A stretch of 64,000 nucleotides of DNA from Alphaproteobacteria bacterium. GTDB taxonomy: Bacteria; Pseudomonadota; Alphaproteobacteria; Caulobacterales; Caulobacteraceae. A program made the position numbers and the translations under genes. The stretch is from the NCBI GenBank assembly GCA_018820275.1, contig JAHJOO010000014.1:1-64000 (forward strand), in the 5' to 3' direction. The stretch's first letter is position 1. Every line of letters begins with the position of its first letter. Below, in pieces: positions 14,857 through 23,172 of this stretch. The notes under the pieces were generated by a model. The model was not told the DNA's origin, searched no databases, and saw only the letters and a program-made list of their open reading frames with translations.

Positions 14857-15381
14857 TCAGCCCACGCGGCCCGTGGCGGCGGTCAGGGCGTCGACGTCGG
14901 CCAGCATCTGCACCTCGTCGCCCAGGATCATGACGCCGGGGGTGGTGGCGAAGGCGGCCGGTGCGCGGTCCAGCGCCTTCAGGGCGGCGGCGACGCCCTC
15001 ACCGAAGGCGAAGATCGGAATGCCCGCCGCCTGCGCACGGCCCACCATGTCGCGCAGCACGTCCAGATCCGCTTCCGGCGCGCCCGCCGGGATGACCAGC
15101 GCCTTCAGCGAACCGTCCGAAAGGTTCTCGACCGTGGCCGTCGGCATGACCAGCACGCCGCCGTCCGAGATCGGGCCGTCGGACATGGCCATGGGGGCCA
15201 GGGACAGGCCCTGGGCGCGCAGGGCACCTTCGGCCTCGCCCATGTGACCGAAGCTCATGGAGCGGCGCATGGCCAGGCCGACGCGGGCGCGGATGGGCGC
15301 GGGGCGGTAGGCCTGACGGCCATAGGGACGGGCGGACGGGGCTTTGCGTTGGGCGTGCAAGACGACTCCTTCAAGGTTCAC
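14857..15381 (-). CDS. DJ-1/PfpI-like protein without the nucleophile cysteine
   Basis: 174 residues, not firmly recognised. After a basic, proline-rich N-terminus it has [39 protein letters not shown], and then [17 protein letters not shown]. This order (VIPGG-like strand, helix, then strand and elbow) is the DJ-1/PfpI class I glutamine-amidotransferase-like fold. The position of the usual AICHG cysteine is FAFGEG, so the catalytic Cys is replaced. The start is GTG at 15381; internal ATGs at [11 protein letters not shown] are alternatives. It is a single gene ending at a hairpin. The function is unknown; a binding or sensory role would fit the lost nucleophile. Confidence 0.6.
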   Translation of the reverse strand: MNLEGVVLHAQRKAPSARPYGRQAYRPAPIRARVGLAMRRSMSFGHMGEAEGALRAQGLSLAPMAMSDGPISDGGVLVMPTATVENLSDGSLKALVIPAGAPEADLDVLRDMVGRAQAAGIPIFAFGEGVAAALKALDRAPAAFATTPGVMILGDEVQMLADVDALTAATGRVG

Positions 15382-15537
15382 GATGCGCCGAAAGCCGATC
15401 GACCGGCCGCGCAGGCGCGCGGTCGGCGAGAGAGATCGAAGGTTCGGATCAAGCCAAGATAGGGAGGACGGCGCCGAATTTCAAATCGGGGCCGGAATTG
15501 CCGCCGCGCGCCGCCGCGTGACGGCGGAGTTGGGGCG

Positions 15538-15912
15538 TCAGGTGCCGCGGCGCTGCATGGCCTCGCCCTTTTCGATCATTTCGCGCCCTTTGGCGGTCAT
15601 TTCGGCGGCGCAGCGCTGCTGCACCGAGAAGAGCTGTTCCACGGTGGAGAGGGCGGCGTACTCGCCCGCGACGTTGATCCAGTCCGTGCCGGGCGTGCGG
15701 CCTTCCAGCCGGCCCAGATAGTAGAACAGGCCGGGGCTGAGCTGGGCGGCCATGGCCTCGTCGGCGGTGCCCATCAGCACGACGACCAGGGCCATGCACT
15801 GCATGTCGGCCGCGTCCTGCGGATTGGGCGGCAGGACGGGGTCCTGGGCCGCGGCGGGGGCGGCGAAAAAGGCCAGCGTGGCGGTGGCGGCGAGGGCGGC
15901 GAGGGTCTTCAT
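15538..15912 (-). CDS. Small exported protein downstream of mccA
   Basis: 124 residues. A clear Sec signal peptide (MKTLAALAATATLAFFAAPAAA, cleavage before QDP) is followed by a helical domain with two cysteines (DMQCMALVVVLMG; VQQRCAAEMTAKGREM) that could form a disulfide in the periplasm. It has no recognised family. Its ATG lies two bases after the mccA stop, so it is co-transcribed with mccA, but a link to leucine breakdown is not evident. Confidence 0.8.
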   Translation of the reverse strand: MKTLAALAATATLAFFAAPAAAQDPVLPPNPQDAADMQCMALVVVLMGTADEAMAAQLSPGLFYYLGRLEGRTPGTDWINVAGEYAALSTVEQLFSVQQRCAAEMTAKGREMIEKGEAMQRRGT

Positions 15913-15914
15913 GG

Positions 15915-17990
15915 TCAGCTTCCTTGGATGACGACGGCCAGGACGGCGTCGGCGGCGACCTGATCGCCGGGGATCACGTGGATCGCCTCGACCGTGCCGT
16001 CGAAGGGGGCGGTCAGGGCGTGTTCCATCTTCATGGCCTCCAGAGCCACGACGGGCTGGCCCTTGGTGACGGCGTCGCCGGCCTTGACGGGGACGGAGAC
16101 GATCTTGCCCGGCATGGGGGCGCGCAGGGCGCCATCGGAGGCGGCGGCTGAGCCGGCTCCTGAAGGCGCGGTTGTGGACACGGCATAGGCAACGCCGCGT
16201 TCGAAGGCGACCGTTCCGGCGGAGGTTCCTATGATGCTGGCGGCGTAGCCTTCGAAGATCGCTTCATCGGCGCGCTCGCGCCCACCGTTGACGAAGATGG
16301 TCTGGGCGAGCACGTGCTGGCCGTTCAGCCTGAACCCGATGGCGTCGTCGAAATGGCTCCACGGGCTGAAGCGATCGCCCGCCTCTGCGGCGGACCGCAA
16401 GCGGAAGCCTCGAGCGACACCAGCGAGGCCCTCGGGCGAAAGGCCGCCGGGCATAAGCCCCTCCCCTTCCGCCGCGATGAATCCGGTGTCGACGTCGCCG
16501 GACACGAACCTCGGGTGCTCCAGGCACCGCACGAGGAAGCCGGCGTTGGTGCGGACGGGCCAGACCTCGACCTGGGCGCAGGCGTCGGCGAGGGCCTGGG
16601 CGGCGGCCTCGCGCGTGTCCTCGTGCACGATCAGCTTGGCGATCATGGGGTCGTAGAACTGGCTGACCTCGCCGCCCTCATAGGTGCCGGTGTCGATTCG
16701 CACACCACCCCTTCCCCTCGAGGGGGAAGGGGTGGACGAACGGTCGCCGGAGGCGACCGGAGGACGGGGATGGGGTGGAGCCGACGGCGTGGACGGTTGT
16801 GTGCCGGTGATGCGGTCGGAGTCTCCCGAGCCCGGCGGGTGAAAGCGTGCCTCCACCCCCTCCCAACCCTCCCCCCTCGAGGGGGAGGGCTCAGGAAATT
16901 TGAAATGCTCCAGCCTGCCGATGCTGGGCAGGAAACCCGAAGCGGGATCTTCGGCATACAGCCGCGCCTCCATGGCCCAGCCGGTGATCGTCAGCTCGTC
17001 CTGCTTCAGCGGGATGGGCTCGCCGGCGGCCACGCGGAACTGCCATTCGACCAGGTCGACGCCGGTGATGGCCTCGGTCACCGGGTGCTCGACCTGCAGG
17101 CGGGTGTTCATCTCCATGAACCAGATGCGGTCGGCGCGCAGGCCGTCCGAGGCGTCGGCGATGAACTCGATGGTGCCGGCACCGCGGTAGTCGACGGCCT
17201 TGGCGGCGCGGACGGCGGCGGCGGTGACGGCGTCACGCGTGGCTTCGTCCATGCCGGGGGCCGGGGCCTCCTCGATCACCTTCTGGTGGCGGCGCTGCAG
17301 CGAGCAGTCGCGTTCGAACAGGTGGACGACCTCGCCCCGGCCGTCGCCGAAGACCTGCACCTCGATGTGGCGCGGGCGGGTGATGTAGCTCTCGATCAGG
17401 ACGCGCGGGTCGCCGAAGGACGACTGCCCCTCGCGCTGGGCCGAGGCCAGGCCGTCGGCGAAGTCCTCGGCGCGCTCGACCAGCTTCATGCCCTTGCCGC
17501 CGCCGCCGGCGACGGCCTTGATCAGGACGGGGAAGCCGATGCGCTTCGCCTCGGCCGTAAGGGTCTCCAGCGACTGGTCCTCGCCCTGATAGCCGGGGGT
17601 GACGGGGACGCCCGCCTCGATCATCAGCTTCTTGGCCGCGTCCTTGAGCCCCATGGCGCGGATGGACGCCGGCTTGGGCCCGATCCAGACGATGCCCGCG
17701 GCCTCGACAGCCTCGGCGAAGTCGGCGTTTTCGGACAGGAAGCCGTAGCCCGGGTGGATGGCCTCGGCGCCCGTATCCTTCGCCGCCTGCAGCACCTTGG
17801 CGGCATCCAGATAGCTGTCGCGCGCGGGGGCCGGGCCGATCAGGACGGCTTCGTCGGCCTCGCGCACGTGCAGGGCGTCGGCGTCGGCCTCGGAATGGAC
17901 CGCGACCGTGCGGAGGCCCATGCGGCGGGCGGTGCGGAAGACGCGGCAGGCGATCTCGCCGCGATTGGCGACCAGGACGGAGGTGAACAT
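15915..17990 (-). CDS. mccA: Methylcrotonyl-CoA carboxylase, biotin-containing alpha subunit, with in-frame repeat insertion
   Basis: Biotin carboxylase/BCCP subunit of 3-methylcrotonyl-CoA carboxylase (leucine degradation), 691 residues. The start MFTSVLVANRGEIACRVFRT is the family N-terminus; the frame continues further upstream only through a repeat. It shows the ATP-grasp loop KAVAGGGGKGMK, HIEVQVFGDGRGEVVHLFER, EMNTRLQVEHPVTE, and the C-terminal biotin site EAMKMEH (Lys654). Between IGRLEHFKFPE and RIDTGTYEGGEVSQFYDPM lies an extra Pro/Ser/Arg-rich stretch of about 65 residues (about 363-430) encoded by a palindromic repeat element, in a surface loop of the biotin carboxylase C-terminal domain. 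Pairing with mccB at 20472 and liuC at 18237 supports MCC rather than PCC. Confidence 0.93.
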   Translation of the reverse strand: MFTSVLVANRGEIACRVFRTARRMGLRTVAVHSEADADALHVREADEAVLIGPAPARDSYLDAAKVLQAAKDTGAEAIHPGYGFLSENADFAEAVEAAGIVWIGPKPASIRAMGLKDAAKKLMIEAGVPVTPGYQGEDQSLETLTAEAKRIGFPVLIKAVAGGGGKGMKLVERAEDFADGLASAQREGQSSFGDPRVLIESYITRPRHIEVQVFGDGRGEVVHLFERDCSLQRRHQKVIEEAPAPGMDEATRDAVTAAAVRAAKAVDYRGAGTIEFIADASDGLRADRIWFMEMNTRLQVEHPVTEAITGVDLVEWQFRVAAGEPIPLKQDELTITGWAMEARLYAEDPASGFLPSIGRLEHFKFPEPSPSRGEGWEGVEARFHPPGSGDSDRITGTQPSTPSAPPHPRPPVASGDRSSTPSPSRGRGGVRIDTGTYEGGEVSQFYDPMIAKLIVHEDTREAAAQALADACAQVEVWPVRTNAGFLVRCLEHPRFVSGDVDTGFIAAEGEGLMPGGLSPEGLAGVARGFRLRSAAEAGDRFSPWSHFDDAIGFRLNGQHVLAQTIFVNGGRERADEAIFEGYAASIIGTSAGTVAFERGVAYAVSTTAPSGAGSAAASDGALRAPMPGKIVSVPVKAGDAVTKGQPVVALEAMKMEHALTAPFDGTVEAIHVIPGDQVAADAVLAVVIQGS
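16703..16903. repeat. Palindromic repeat element inserted in frame in mccA
   Basis: About 200 bases bounded by two palindromes. One at 16705-16735 has perfect 13-base arms (CCACCCCTTCCCC) around TCGAG. The other at 16867-16889 is CCCTCCCCC around the same TCGA centre. A smaller stem, GGTCGCC-GGA-GGCGACC, lies at 16741-16757. The right edge, read on the minus strand, is CCTGAGCCCTC, the wording also found in the rpoB-rpoC gap. No stop codon interrupts mccA across it. Its ends are inferred from where homology to the carboxylase fold stops. Confidence 0.8.
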
Positions 17991-18052
17991 GGAAAGGTGA
18001 TTAGCGGGTCGGGGGCGACGGGAGAAGGCTGGGCCTGCGTCGGCGGGCTGAA

Positions 18053-18223
18053 GGTTCATCACAACGAACACAACGAAGGCACGACGAGCACAACGGGGCC
18101 GGTGGATCACAAGCCGCCCGCAGGGCGATTCCCTGGAGGGATTGGGCCTGCGGCCCGCGCGCTCAAGCCACGCTCGGTCCCGTCGTGTCCTTTGTGCCTT
18201 CGTTGTGTTCGTTGTGATGAACC
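18053..18223. repeat. Long inverted repeat between mccA and liuC
   Basis: A perfect 30-base inverted repeat: the left arm 18053-18082 starts GGTTCATCACAACGAACACA, and the right arm 18194-18223 is its exact complement. Imperfect pairing continues inward for about 20 more bases (GCACAACGGGG against CACGACGGGA). The interior of about 110 bases has no open frame with coding character. The arms are built from CACAACGAA units. The architecture resembles a MITE-like or dispersed palindromic element. It sits in the leader of the mccA message and could form a very stable hairpin there. Confidence 0.85.
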
Positions 18224-18236
18224 CTTTTGCAGACCG

Positions 18237-19139
18237 TCACTCCGCCCAGCGGGGCTTGCGCTTGTCGAGGAAGGCGCGGACGCCTTCCTGGCCTTCGTCG
18301 GAGACGCGGGCGCGGGCGATGCGGCGGGCGGTGTCGTCCATCAGACCACCGTCGATGTGTTTGCCCGCGACGTGGTGGACCAGGCGTTTGCTGTCGCCCA
18401 TGGCCCCCGGCGCGTTGGCGCGCAGGCTGTCGCTCAGCGTGGTGATCATGCCGTCCAGCGCGTCGGCGTCCGGCAGGACCCTGTCGATCAGGCCGACGTG
18501 GGCCGCATAATCGGCGTCGAAGGCGTTGGCGGTCAGGAACAGCTGGCGCGCCTTCCTCGGCCCGACCGCCTCGACGACGTAGGGGGCGATGGTGGCGGGG
18601 ATCAGGCCCAGGCGGACCTCGCTGAAGGCGAACTTCGCCCCCTTGACCGCCACGGCCATGTCGCAGGCGGCCACCAGGCCCGCGCCCCCGCCCATGGCCG
18701 CGCCCTCGACCAGGGCGACCGTCAGGGCGGGCACGTCGTGCAGGGCCTTGAGCATCTTCGCCAGACCCATGGCGTCGTCGCGGTTGTCGCCCTCGGACCA
18801 GTCGACGGCGTCGCGCATCCACGACAGGTCGGCGCCGGCGCAGAAGGTGCCGCCCGCGCCGCGCAGGAAGACCACGCGCACGTGGTCGGCCCCGTGCAGG
18901 GTCTCGAACGCCTCGTGCAGGGCGGCGATGGTGGCGGCGTCGAAGGCGTTCTTCTTGCCCGGCCGGTTGATCGTCACGAACACCACGCCGTCGGCGGTGG
19001 AGCGGATCTGGACCAGGTCGTCGTTGGCGTCGGGCGCGGCGTCGGCCAGCAGGGGGTGGGAGATGGCGTTGATCTCGGCGGCCTCGGCGTCGGTGATGTC
19101 CAGCGCGTTCAGGTCGGCGTCGGTGGGGGTGTTGGCCAT
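18237..19139 (-). CDS. liuC: Methylglutaconyl-CoA hydratase-like enoyl-CoA hydratase
   Basis: A 300-residue crotonase-family hydratase. Fold motifs are VTINRPGKKNAFDAATIAAL, GTFCAGADLSWMRD (oxyanion hole and first catalytic region), GAAMGGGAGLVAACDMAVA (second oxyanion element) and FSEVRLGLIPATIAPYVVEA with the catalytic Glu in SEVRLG. A 40-residue N-terminal extension precedes the domain. The position between mccA and mccB points to hydration of 3-methylglutaconyl-CoA to HMG-CoA, the step after MCC in leucine degradation. The substrate is inferred from context; other enoyl-CoAs cannot be excluded. Confidence 0.88.
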   Translation of the reverse strand: MANTPTDADLNALDITDAEAAEINAISHPLLADAAPDANDDLVQIRSTADGVVFVTINRPGKKNAFDAATIAALHEAFETLHGADHVRVVFLRGAGGTFCAGADLSWMRDAVDWSEGDNRDDAMGLAKMLKALHDVPALTVALVEGAAMGGGAGLVAACDMAVAVKGAKFAFSEVRLGLIPATIAPYVVEAVGPRKARQLFLTANAFDADYAAHVGLIDRVLPDADALDGMITTLSDSLRANAPGAMGDSKRLVHHVAGKHIDGGLMDDTARRIARARVSDEGQEGVRAFLDKRKPRWAE

Positions 19140-19205
19140 GGTGCGTCTCCTGCGGTTCGTCGCCTATAACGCGCGGAGGGCCGAAGGGGACAGGGAAGCT
19201 TGACG

Positions 19206-19568
19206 ATGGCGACCAAGGCCGAGGAGCGCATCCGCAAGACCAGCGTGGCCAGCGTGCACGTGCACTATGTGAACAAGGCCGCGAAGGCGGGGCGCGGGCG
19301 GGCCGAGGTGGATCAGGTGATCCGCTGGCTGACGGGCTATTCGCAGGCGCAGGTCGACGCCCTGCTGGCGGACGGCACGACGTTCCAGGACTTCTTCGAC
19401 CGCGCCCCGGCGATGAACCCGAACCGCTTCCTGATCACCGGCGTGATCTGCGGCCACCGGGTCGAAGAGATCGCGGACCCCTTCATGCGCGAGCTGCGCC
19501 ACCTCGACAAACTGGTCGACGAGGTGAGCAAGGGGAAGGCGATGGAGAAGGTGTTGCGGGCGGGGTGA
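19206..19568 (+). CDS. DUF2200 family protein
   Basis: A 120-residue small cytosolic protein starting [20 protein letters not shown]. It contains the family's [36 protein letters not shown] and [20 protein letters not shown] blocks. DUF2200 proteins are widespread and uncharacterised. The ATG at 19206 is favoured over an upstream TTG. It is encoded on the plus strand, opposite the flanking leucine-degradation genes, so it interrupts that cluster together with the next gene. Confidence 0.88.
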   Translation: MATKAEERIRKTSVASVHVHYVNKAAKAGRGRAEVDQVIRWLTGYSQAQVDALLADGTTFQDFFDRAPAMNPNRFLITGVICGHRVEEIADPFMRELRHLDKLVDEVSKGKAMEKVLRAG

Positions 19569-19642
19569 GGAGGCCCGGGTGCCCATCGAGATTCCGTCCT
19601 CGCCCATTGCGCAAGTTCCATTTCTGACCGACACAATCGGTG

Positions 19643-20350
19643 ATGGCATCGCTCAGGAATGCAATTGTTCTGGCCGGTGTGTTGGCGGGCATGGGATGCG
19701 CCGACAATGACGCCGCGAACTCGACCGCCAACGCCGAACTGTCAGGCACAGGGTCGGTAGAGCCGGATCTCCTAATCCTACAGAACTATGTCGGCTTGGC
19801 GTCGCCAAACCAATCTGTTTGTCGAATTGAACTGCTTGAAAACCACAGCGCCATGCAGGTGCTGTCAGGATCACGCGGTACCGGCGGGGCGACCTGCTAT
19901 GACGATGGTAGGCGCTTGCTGTATTTCCCAAACTTCGGTGACTGCTCAAATCCGCTTGGTGATCAGCAGACACAAGCGGCTCTCACTTCCCGAGAGGCCG
20001 CGTCGGAATTGAGCCGGTGCATGGCAGTGGCGAGGAACAGCAGACCCGACGCGACCAGGTCGATCGTCATGACCGCCTCGATGCCTGACCGAACCGAGAG
20101 CATCGACGCCTTCAATCAGTTCTCGATCGATGTTTCCGGCCTGGCATCCCATGGCGCCTTGCCCGTGACCCATCTCGGGACGGCGAACGGGATTCTCTGC
20201 CTCGAAACGGACAGGCCGGAGCGGGTCGTCGAAGACATTGAGACCGCCGAGATCGTGGACGGACAGCTCGTCAACTATGAAATCCGCGACGAGAGTTGCG
20301 CCACGGCGTCCGTAGCCCTCACCGATCTGCAATGGCCTCAGAGACCCTGA
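19643..20350 (+). CDS. Putative lipoprotein of atypical composition
   Basis: About 235 residues. A lipoprotein signal (LRNAIVLAGVLAGMG followed by Cys) precedes a globular, cysteine-containing domain (SVCRIELLENHSAMQVL; GATCYDDGRRLLYFPNFGDC; NGILCLETDRPERVVEDIET; RDESCATASVALTDLQWP). I do not recognise the family. The composition differs from every neighbour: codons such as CTA, TGT, CGA, ATT and CTT, rare elsewhere in the window, occur in short succession, and overall GC is visibly lower. That suggests recent transfer. Disulfide-bonded periplasmic or surface location is likely. Confidence 0.7.
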   Translation: MASLRNAIVLAGVLAGMGCADNDAANSTANAELSGTGSVEPDLLILQNYVGLASPNQSVCRIELLENHSAMQVLSGSRGTGGATCYDDGRRLLYFPNFGDCSNPLGDQQTQAALTSREAASELSRCMAVARNSRPDATRSIVMTASMPDRTESIDAFNQFSIDVSGLASHGALPVTHLGTANGILCLETDRPERVVEDIETAEIVDGQLVNYEIRDESCATASVALTDLQWPQRP

Positions 20351-20471
20351 CGGATGGCACGGCATCGCGGTTCGAGACTATAGACCGTCAGTTGCGCGCC
20401 AGGGGTTCAGCCTGAAGGTCCCTTGCTGTTCGAGACGCAGTTCCGCCCGGCAAGCCTACCGTCTTTGGCCA

Positions 20472-22064
20472 TCACATCCTGAACACGCCGAAGTCCGTCT
20501 CCGGGATCGGGGCGTTCAGGCTCGCGGAGATCGCCAGGCCCAGCACGTCGCGGGTCTGGACCGGGTCGATGACGCCGTCGTCCCAGAGGCGGGCGGTGGC
20601 GTAATACGGGTTGCCCTCGTCCTCGTATTTCTGGCGGATCGGGGCCTTGAAGGCCTCGGCGTCTTCCGGGCTCCAGCTGTCGGCGTCGCGGTGGACGGTG
20701 GCGAGCACCGAGGCGGCCTGTTCGCCGCCCATGACGCTGATCCGGCTGTTGGGCCAGGTGAAGAGGAAGCGGGGGGAATAGGCGCGGCCGCACATGCCAT
20801 AGTTGCCGGCGCCGAAGCTGCCGCCGATCAGGACGGTGAACTTGGGCACCTCGGCCGAGGCCACGGCGGTGACCAGCTTGGCGCCGTTCTTGGCGATGCC
20901 CTCGGCCTCGTATTTCCCGCCGACCATGAAGCCCGAGATGTTCTGCAGGAAGACCAGCGGGATCTTCCGCTTGCAGGCCAGCTGGATGAAATGCGCGCCC
21001 TTCAGCGCGCTTTCGGAGAACAGCACGCCGTTGTTGGCCAGGATGGCGACCGGATAGCCCCAGATGCGGGCGAAGCCGCAGACCAGGGTGGTGCCATAGT
21101 CGCGCTTGAACTCGTCGAAGTCCGAGCCGTCCACGGTGCGGGCGATGACCTCGCGCACGTCATAGGGGGCGCGGACGTCGTCGGGGATGATGCCGTACAG
21201 GTCCTCGGCCGGCAGGGCGGGGGCGCGGGGCTCGCGCACGTCCAGCGGCACGTCCTTGACGGTGTTCAGATTGGCGACGATCGAGCGGACGATCTCCAGC
21301 GCGTGCTCGTCGTTCTCGGCCACATGGTCGACGACGCCGGAGCGGCGGCTGTGGGTCTCGGCGCCGCCCAGTTCCTCGGCCGAGATGACCTCGCCGGTCG
21401 CGGCCTTCACCAGCGGCGGGCCGGCGAGGAAGATGGTGCCCTGGTTGCGGACGATGACCGTCTCGTCCGACATGGCGGGCACATAAGCCCCGCCGGCGGT
21501 GCACGATCCCATGACGCACGCGATCTGGGGGATGTCGCGGGCCGACATGCGGGCCTGGTTGAAGAAGATGCGGCCGAAGTGGTCGCGGTCGGGGAAGACC
21601 TCGGCCTGGTGCGGCAGGTTGGCCCCACCGGAGTCGACCAGATAGACGCAGGGCAGACGGTTTTGTTCAGCGATTTCCTGCGCCCGCAGGTGCTTCTTCA
21701 CCGTCATGGGGAAATAGGCACCGCCCTTCACCGTCGGGTCGTTGGCGACGATCATGACCTCGCGGCCCGAGACGCGGCCGATGCCGCAGATCATGCCGGC
21801 ACCCGGTGCCTCGTCGGCGTACATGCCGGTCGCGGCCAGCTGGCCGATCTCCAGGAAGGGCGAGCCGGGGTCCAGCAGGCGCTCCACCCGGTCGCGGGGC
21901 AGCAGCTTGCCGCGCGACGTGTGCCGCTCGCGCGCCTTGTCCGAGCCGCCGCGGGCGGCGGTGGCGACGCGGTCGCGGAGTTCGTCACGCAGGGCGCGGT
22001 TGTGGGCGTCCAGCGCCCTGAAGGCGGGTGAGGACGTGTCGACGGTGCTGGTCAGCCTGGGCAT
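20472..22064 (-). CDS. mccB: Methylcrotonyl-CoA carboxylase, carboxyltransferase beta subunit
   Basis: A 530-residue carboxyltransferase subunit that transfers carboxyl from carboxybiotin to 3-methylcrotonyl-CoA. It begins [20 protein letters not shown], typical of MCC beta. It has [41 protein letters not shown], the [16 protein letters not shown] oxyanion region, [21 protein letters not shown] and [21 protein letters not shown]. These are MCC rather than PCC beta signatures. It is transcribed leftward, toward liuC and mccA, but separated from them by two opposing genes. Confidence 0.95.
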   Translation of the reverse strand: MPRLTSTVDTSSPAFRALDAHNRALRDELRDRVATAARGGSDKARERHTSRGKLLPRDRVERLLDPGSPFLEIGQLAATGMYADEAPGAGMICGIGRVSGREVMIVANDPTVKGGAYFPMTVKKHLRAQEIAEQNRLPCVYLVDSGGANLPHQAEVFPDRDHFGRIFFNQARMSARDIPQIACVMGSCTAGGAYVPAMSDETVIVRNQGTIFLAGPPLVKAATGEVISAEELGGAETHSRRSGVVDHVAENDEHALEIVRSIVANLNTVKDVPLDVREPRAPALPAEDLYGIIPDDVRAPYDVREVIARTVDGSDFDEFKRDYGTTLVCGFARIWGYPVAILANNGVLFSESALKGAHFIQLACKRKIPLVFLQNISGFMVGGKYEAEGIAKNGAKLVTAVASAEVPKFTVLIGGSFGAGNYGMCGRAYSPRFLFTWPNSRISVMGGEQAASVLATVHRDADSWSPEDAEAFKAPIRQKYEDEGNPYYATARLWDDGVIDPVQTRDVLGLAISASLNAPIPETDFGVFRM

Positions 22065-22104
22065 CCGCCGGGTTTAGGCGGGGCAGCGGCGGAGGGAAAG
22101 TGGC

Positions 22105-22258
22105 GCCCTTCTCCCCTTGGGGGAGAAGGTGGGCGGCGGAGCCGCTCGGATGAGGGGTAAGGCGGCGACGCGCTCATCGGCAGCCGGCCAGCTGGTGGCC
22201 AGAGCCCCCTCATCCGTCTCGCTCCGCGAGCCACCTTCTCCCCCGAGGGGAGAAGGGG
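22105..22258. repeat. Dispersed palindromic element
   Basis: Outer arms CCCTTCTCCCC...GGGGAGAAGG at 22106-22130 and CCACCTTCTCCCCCGAGGGG at 22231-22250 are each local palindromes. Between them lie GGATGAGGGG and its counterpart CCCCCTCATCC, so the unit is a nested inverted repeat. This is the REP-like form widespread in alphaproteobacterial intergenic space. It fills the gap between mccB and a lipoprotein gene and ends on the stop codon of the latter (TAG at 22260-22262). Confidence 0.8.
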
Positions 22259-22259
22259 C

Positions 22260-23072
22260 CTACCTGACGAACTCGTAGGTGCAGACCGGGCGGTCGACGA
22301 GGGGGCGGCCGTCGGCGTCGGTGACCCATTCGCCCTTGTCGTCGCGGCGGGGTTCGAAATTCCGCTCGTTGCGGTCACCCAGATAGACGCCTTCGAGGAT
22401 CAGCCGGGTTTCCGATTCCAGGCGCGCGGTGCCCTCCACGTCGAGCAGCGGCGGGGTGAAGTTGCCGCCTTCGGGGGTCAGGACGATCGCGCCGGTCGCG
22501 GCGTCGAAGGTCATCGGGCCCCAGTAGTCCACATAGCTCTCGAACGGCTGGTACGTGACGTTGAAGCGACCGTCGCCGGTGACCTTGAGCTCGCGCACGG
22601 GTTCGCCGGGTTCGCGGCCGGGGTCACATTTGACCCGGTCCTGACGCCAGGTGCCGGTCAGGACGGGCTCGTCGCGGCCGACGATGAGGGTGGAGACCGA
22701 GGACTGGGACGCGAGGACGCGGGCCGAGACGGTCAGCATCGTCCCCGAGGGCGCGTCGGCGGCCAGGCGCAGGCGGCCGTCCCGCGACAGGGTCGCGGCA
22801 CCCGCAGGAGTCACGGCGACGTCGCGCAGACACGCGAGAGCGACCGGCTCCGGCGGCTGATGCGGGCCCTCGAACCAGAAGGCGGTGAGCGTGAGCGCGG
22901 CACCCTGGCGGGCGACGGGCGGATCGAGGGCGATCATCAGCCCGCCTTCGCCGGCAGGGCAGACCAGATCAACGGCCAGCGGACGGTTGGGACTGCCCTC
23001 CTCCGGCGGTTCGGGCGTGGCGCAGGCCGACAGCGACAGGGTCGCGACGGCGGAGATGGCGATGATCCGCAT
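22260..23072 (-). CDS. Hypothetical lipoprotein
   Basis: 270 residues. MRIIAISAVATLSLSAC is a lipoprotein signal with the acylated Cys at 17. The mature part has paired Cys (LVCPAGEGG; LACLRDVA; VKCDPGREPG; PVCTYEFVR) and beta-rich stretches such as GPMTFDAATGAIVLTPEGG and RLESETRLILEGVYLGDR. I recognise no family. The last codons abut a palindromic repeat that overlaps the stop codon. It is divergent from the patatin gene with about 100 bases between the starts. Confidence 0.78.
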   Translation of the reverse strand: MRIIAISAVATLSLSACATPEPPEEGSPNRPLAVDLVCPAGEGGLMIALDPPVARQGAALTLTAFWFEGPHQPPEPVALACLRDVAVTPAGAATLSRDGRLRLAADAPSGTMLTVSARVLASQSSVSTLIVGRDEPVLTGTWRQDRVKCDPGREPGEPVRELKVTGDGRFNVTYQPFESYVDYWGPMTFDAATGAIVLTPEGGNFTPPLLDVEGTARLESETRLILEGVYLGDRNERNFEPRRDDKGEWVTDADGRPLVDRPVCTYEFVR

Positions 23073-23172
23073 GAGAGGCTCTCCACTGGTCCGGAGCGTC
23101 ACTGTACACGGCCCCGGTGCCACCACATCTGACCGTTCGTGACCGGGGCGGGGAATCTGCGATAGTCCGCCC

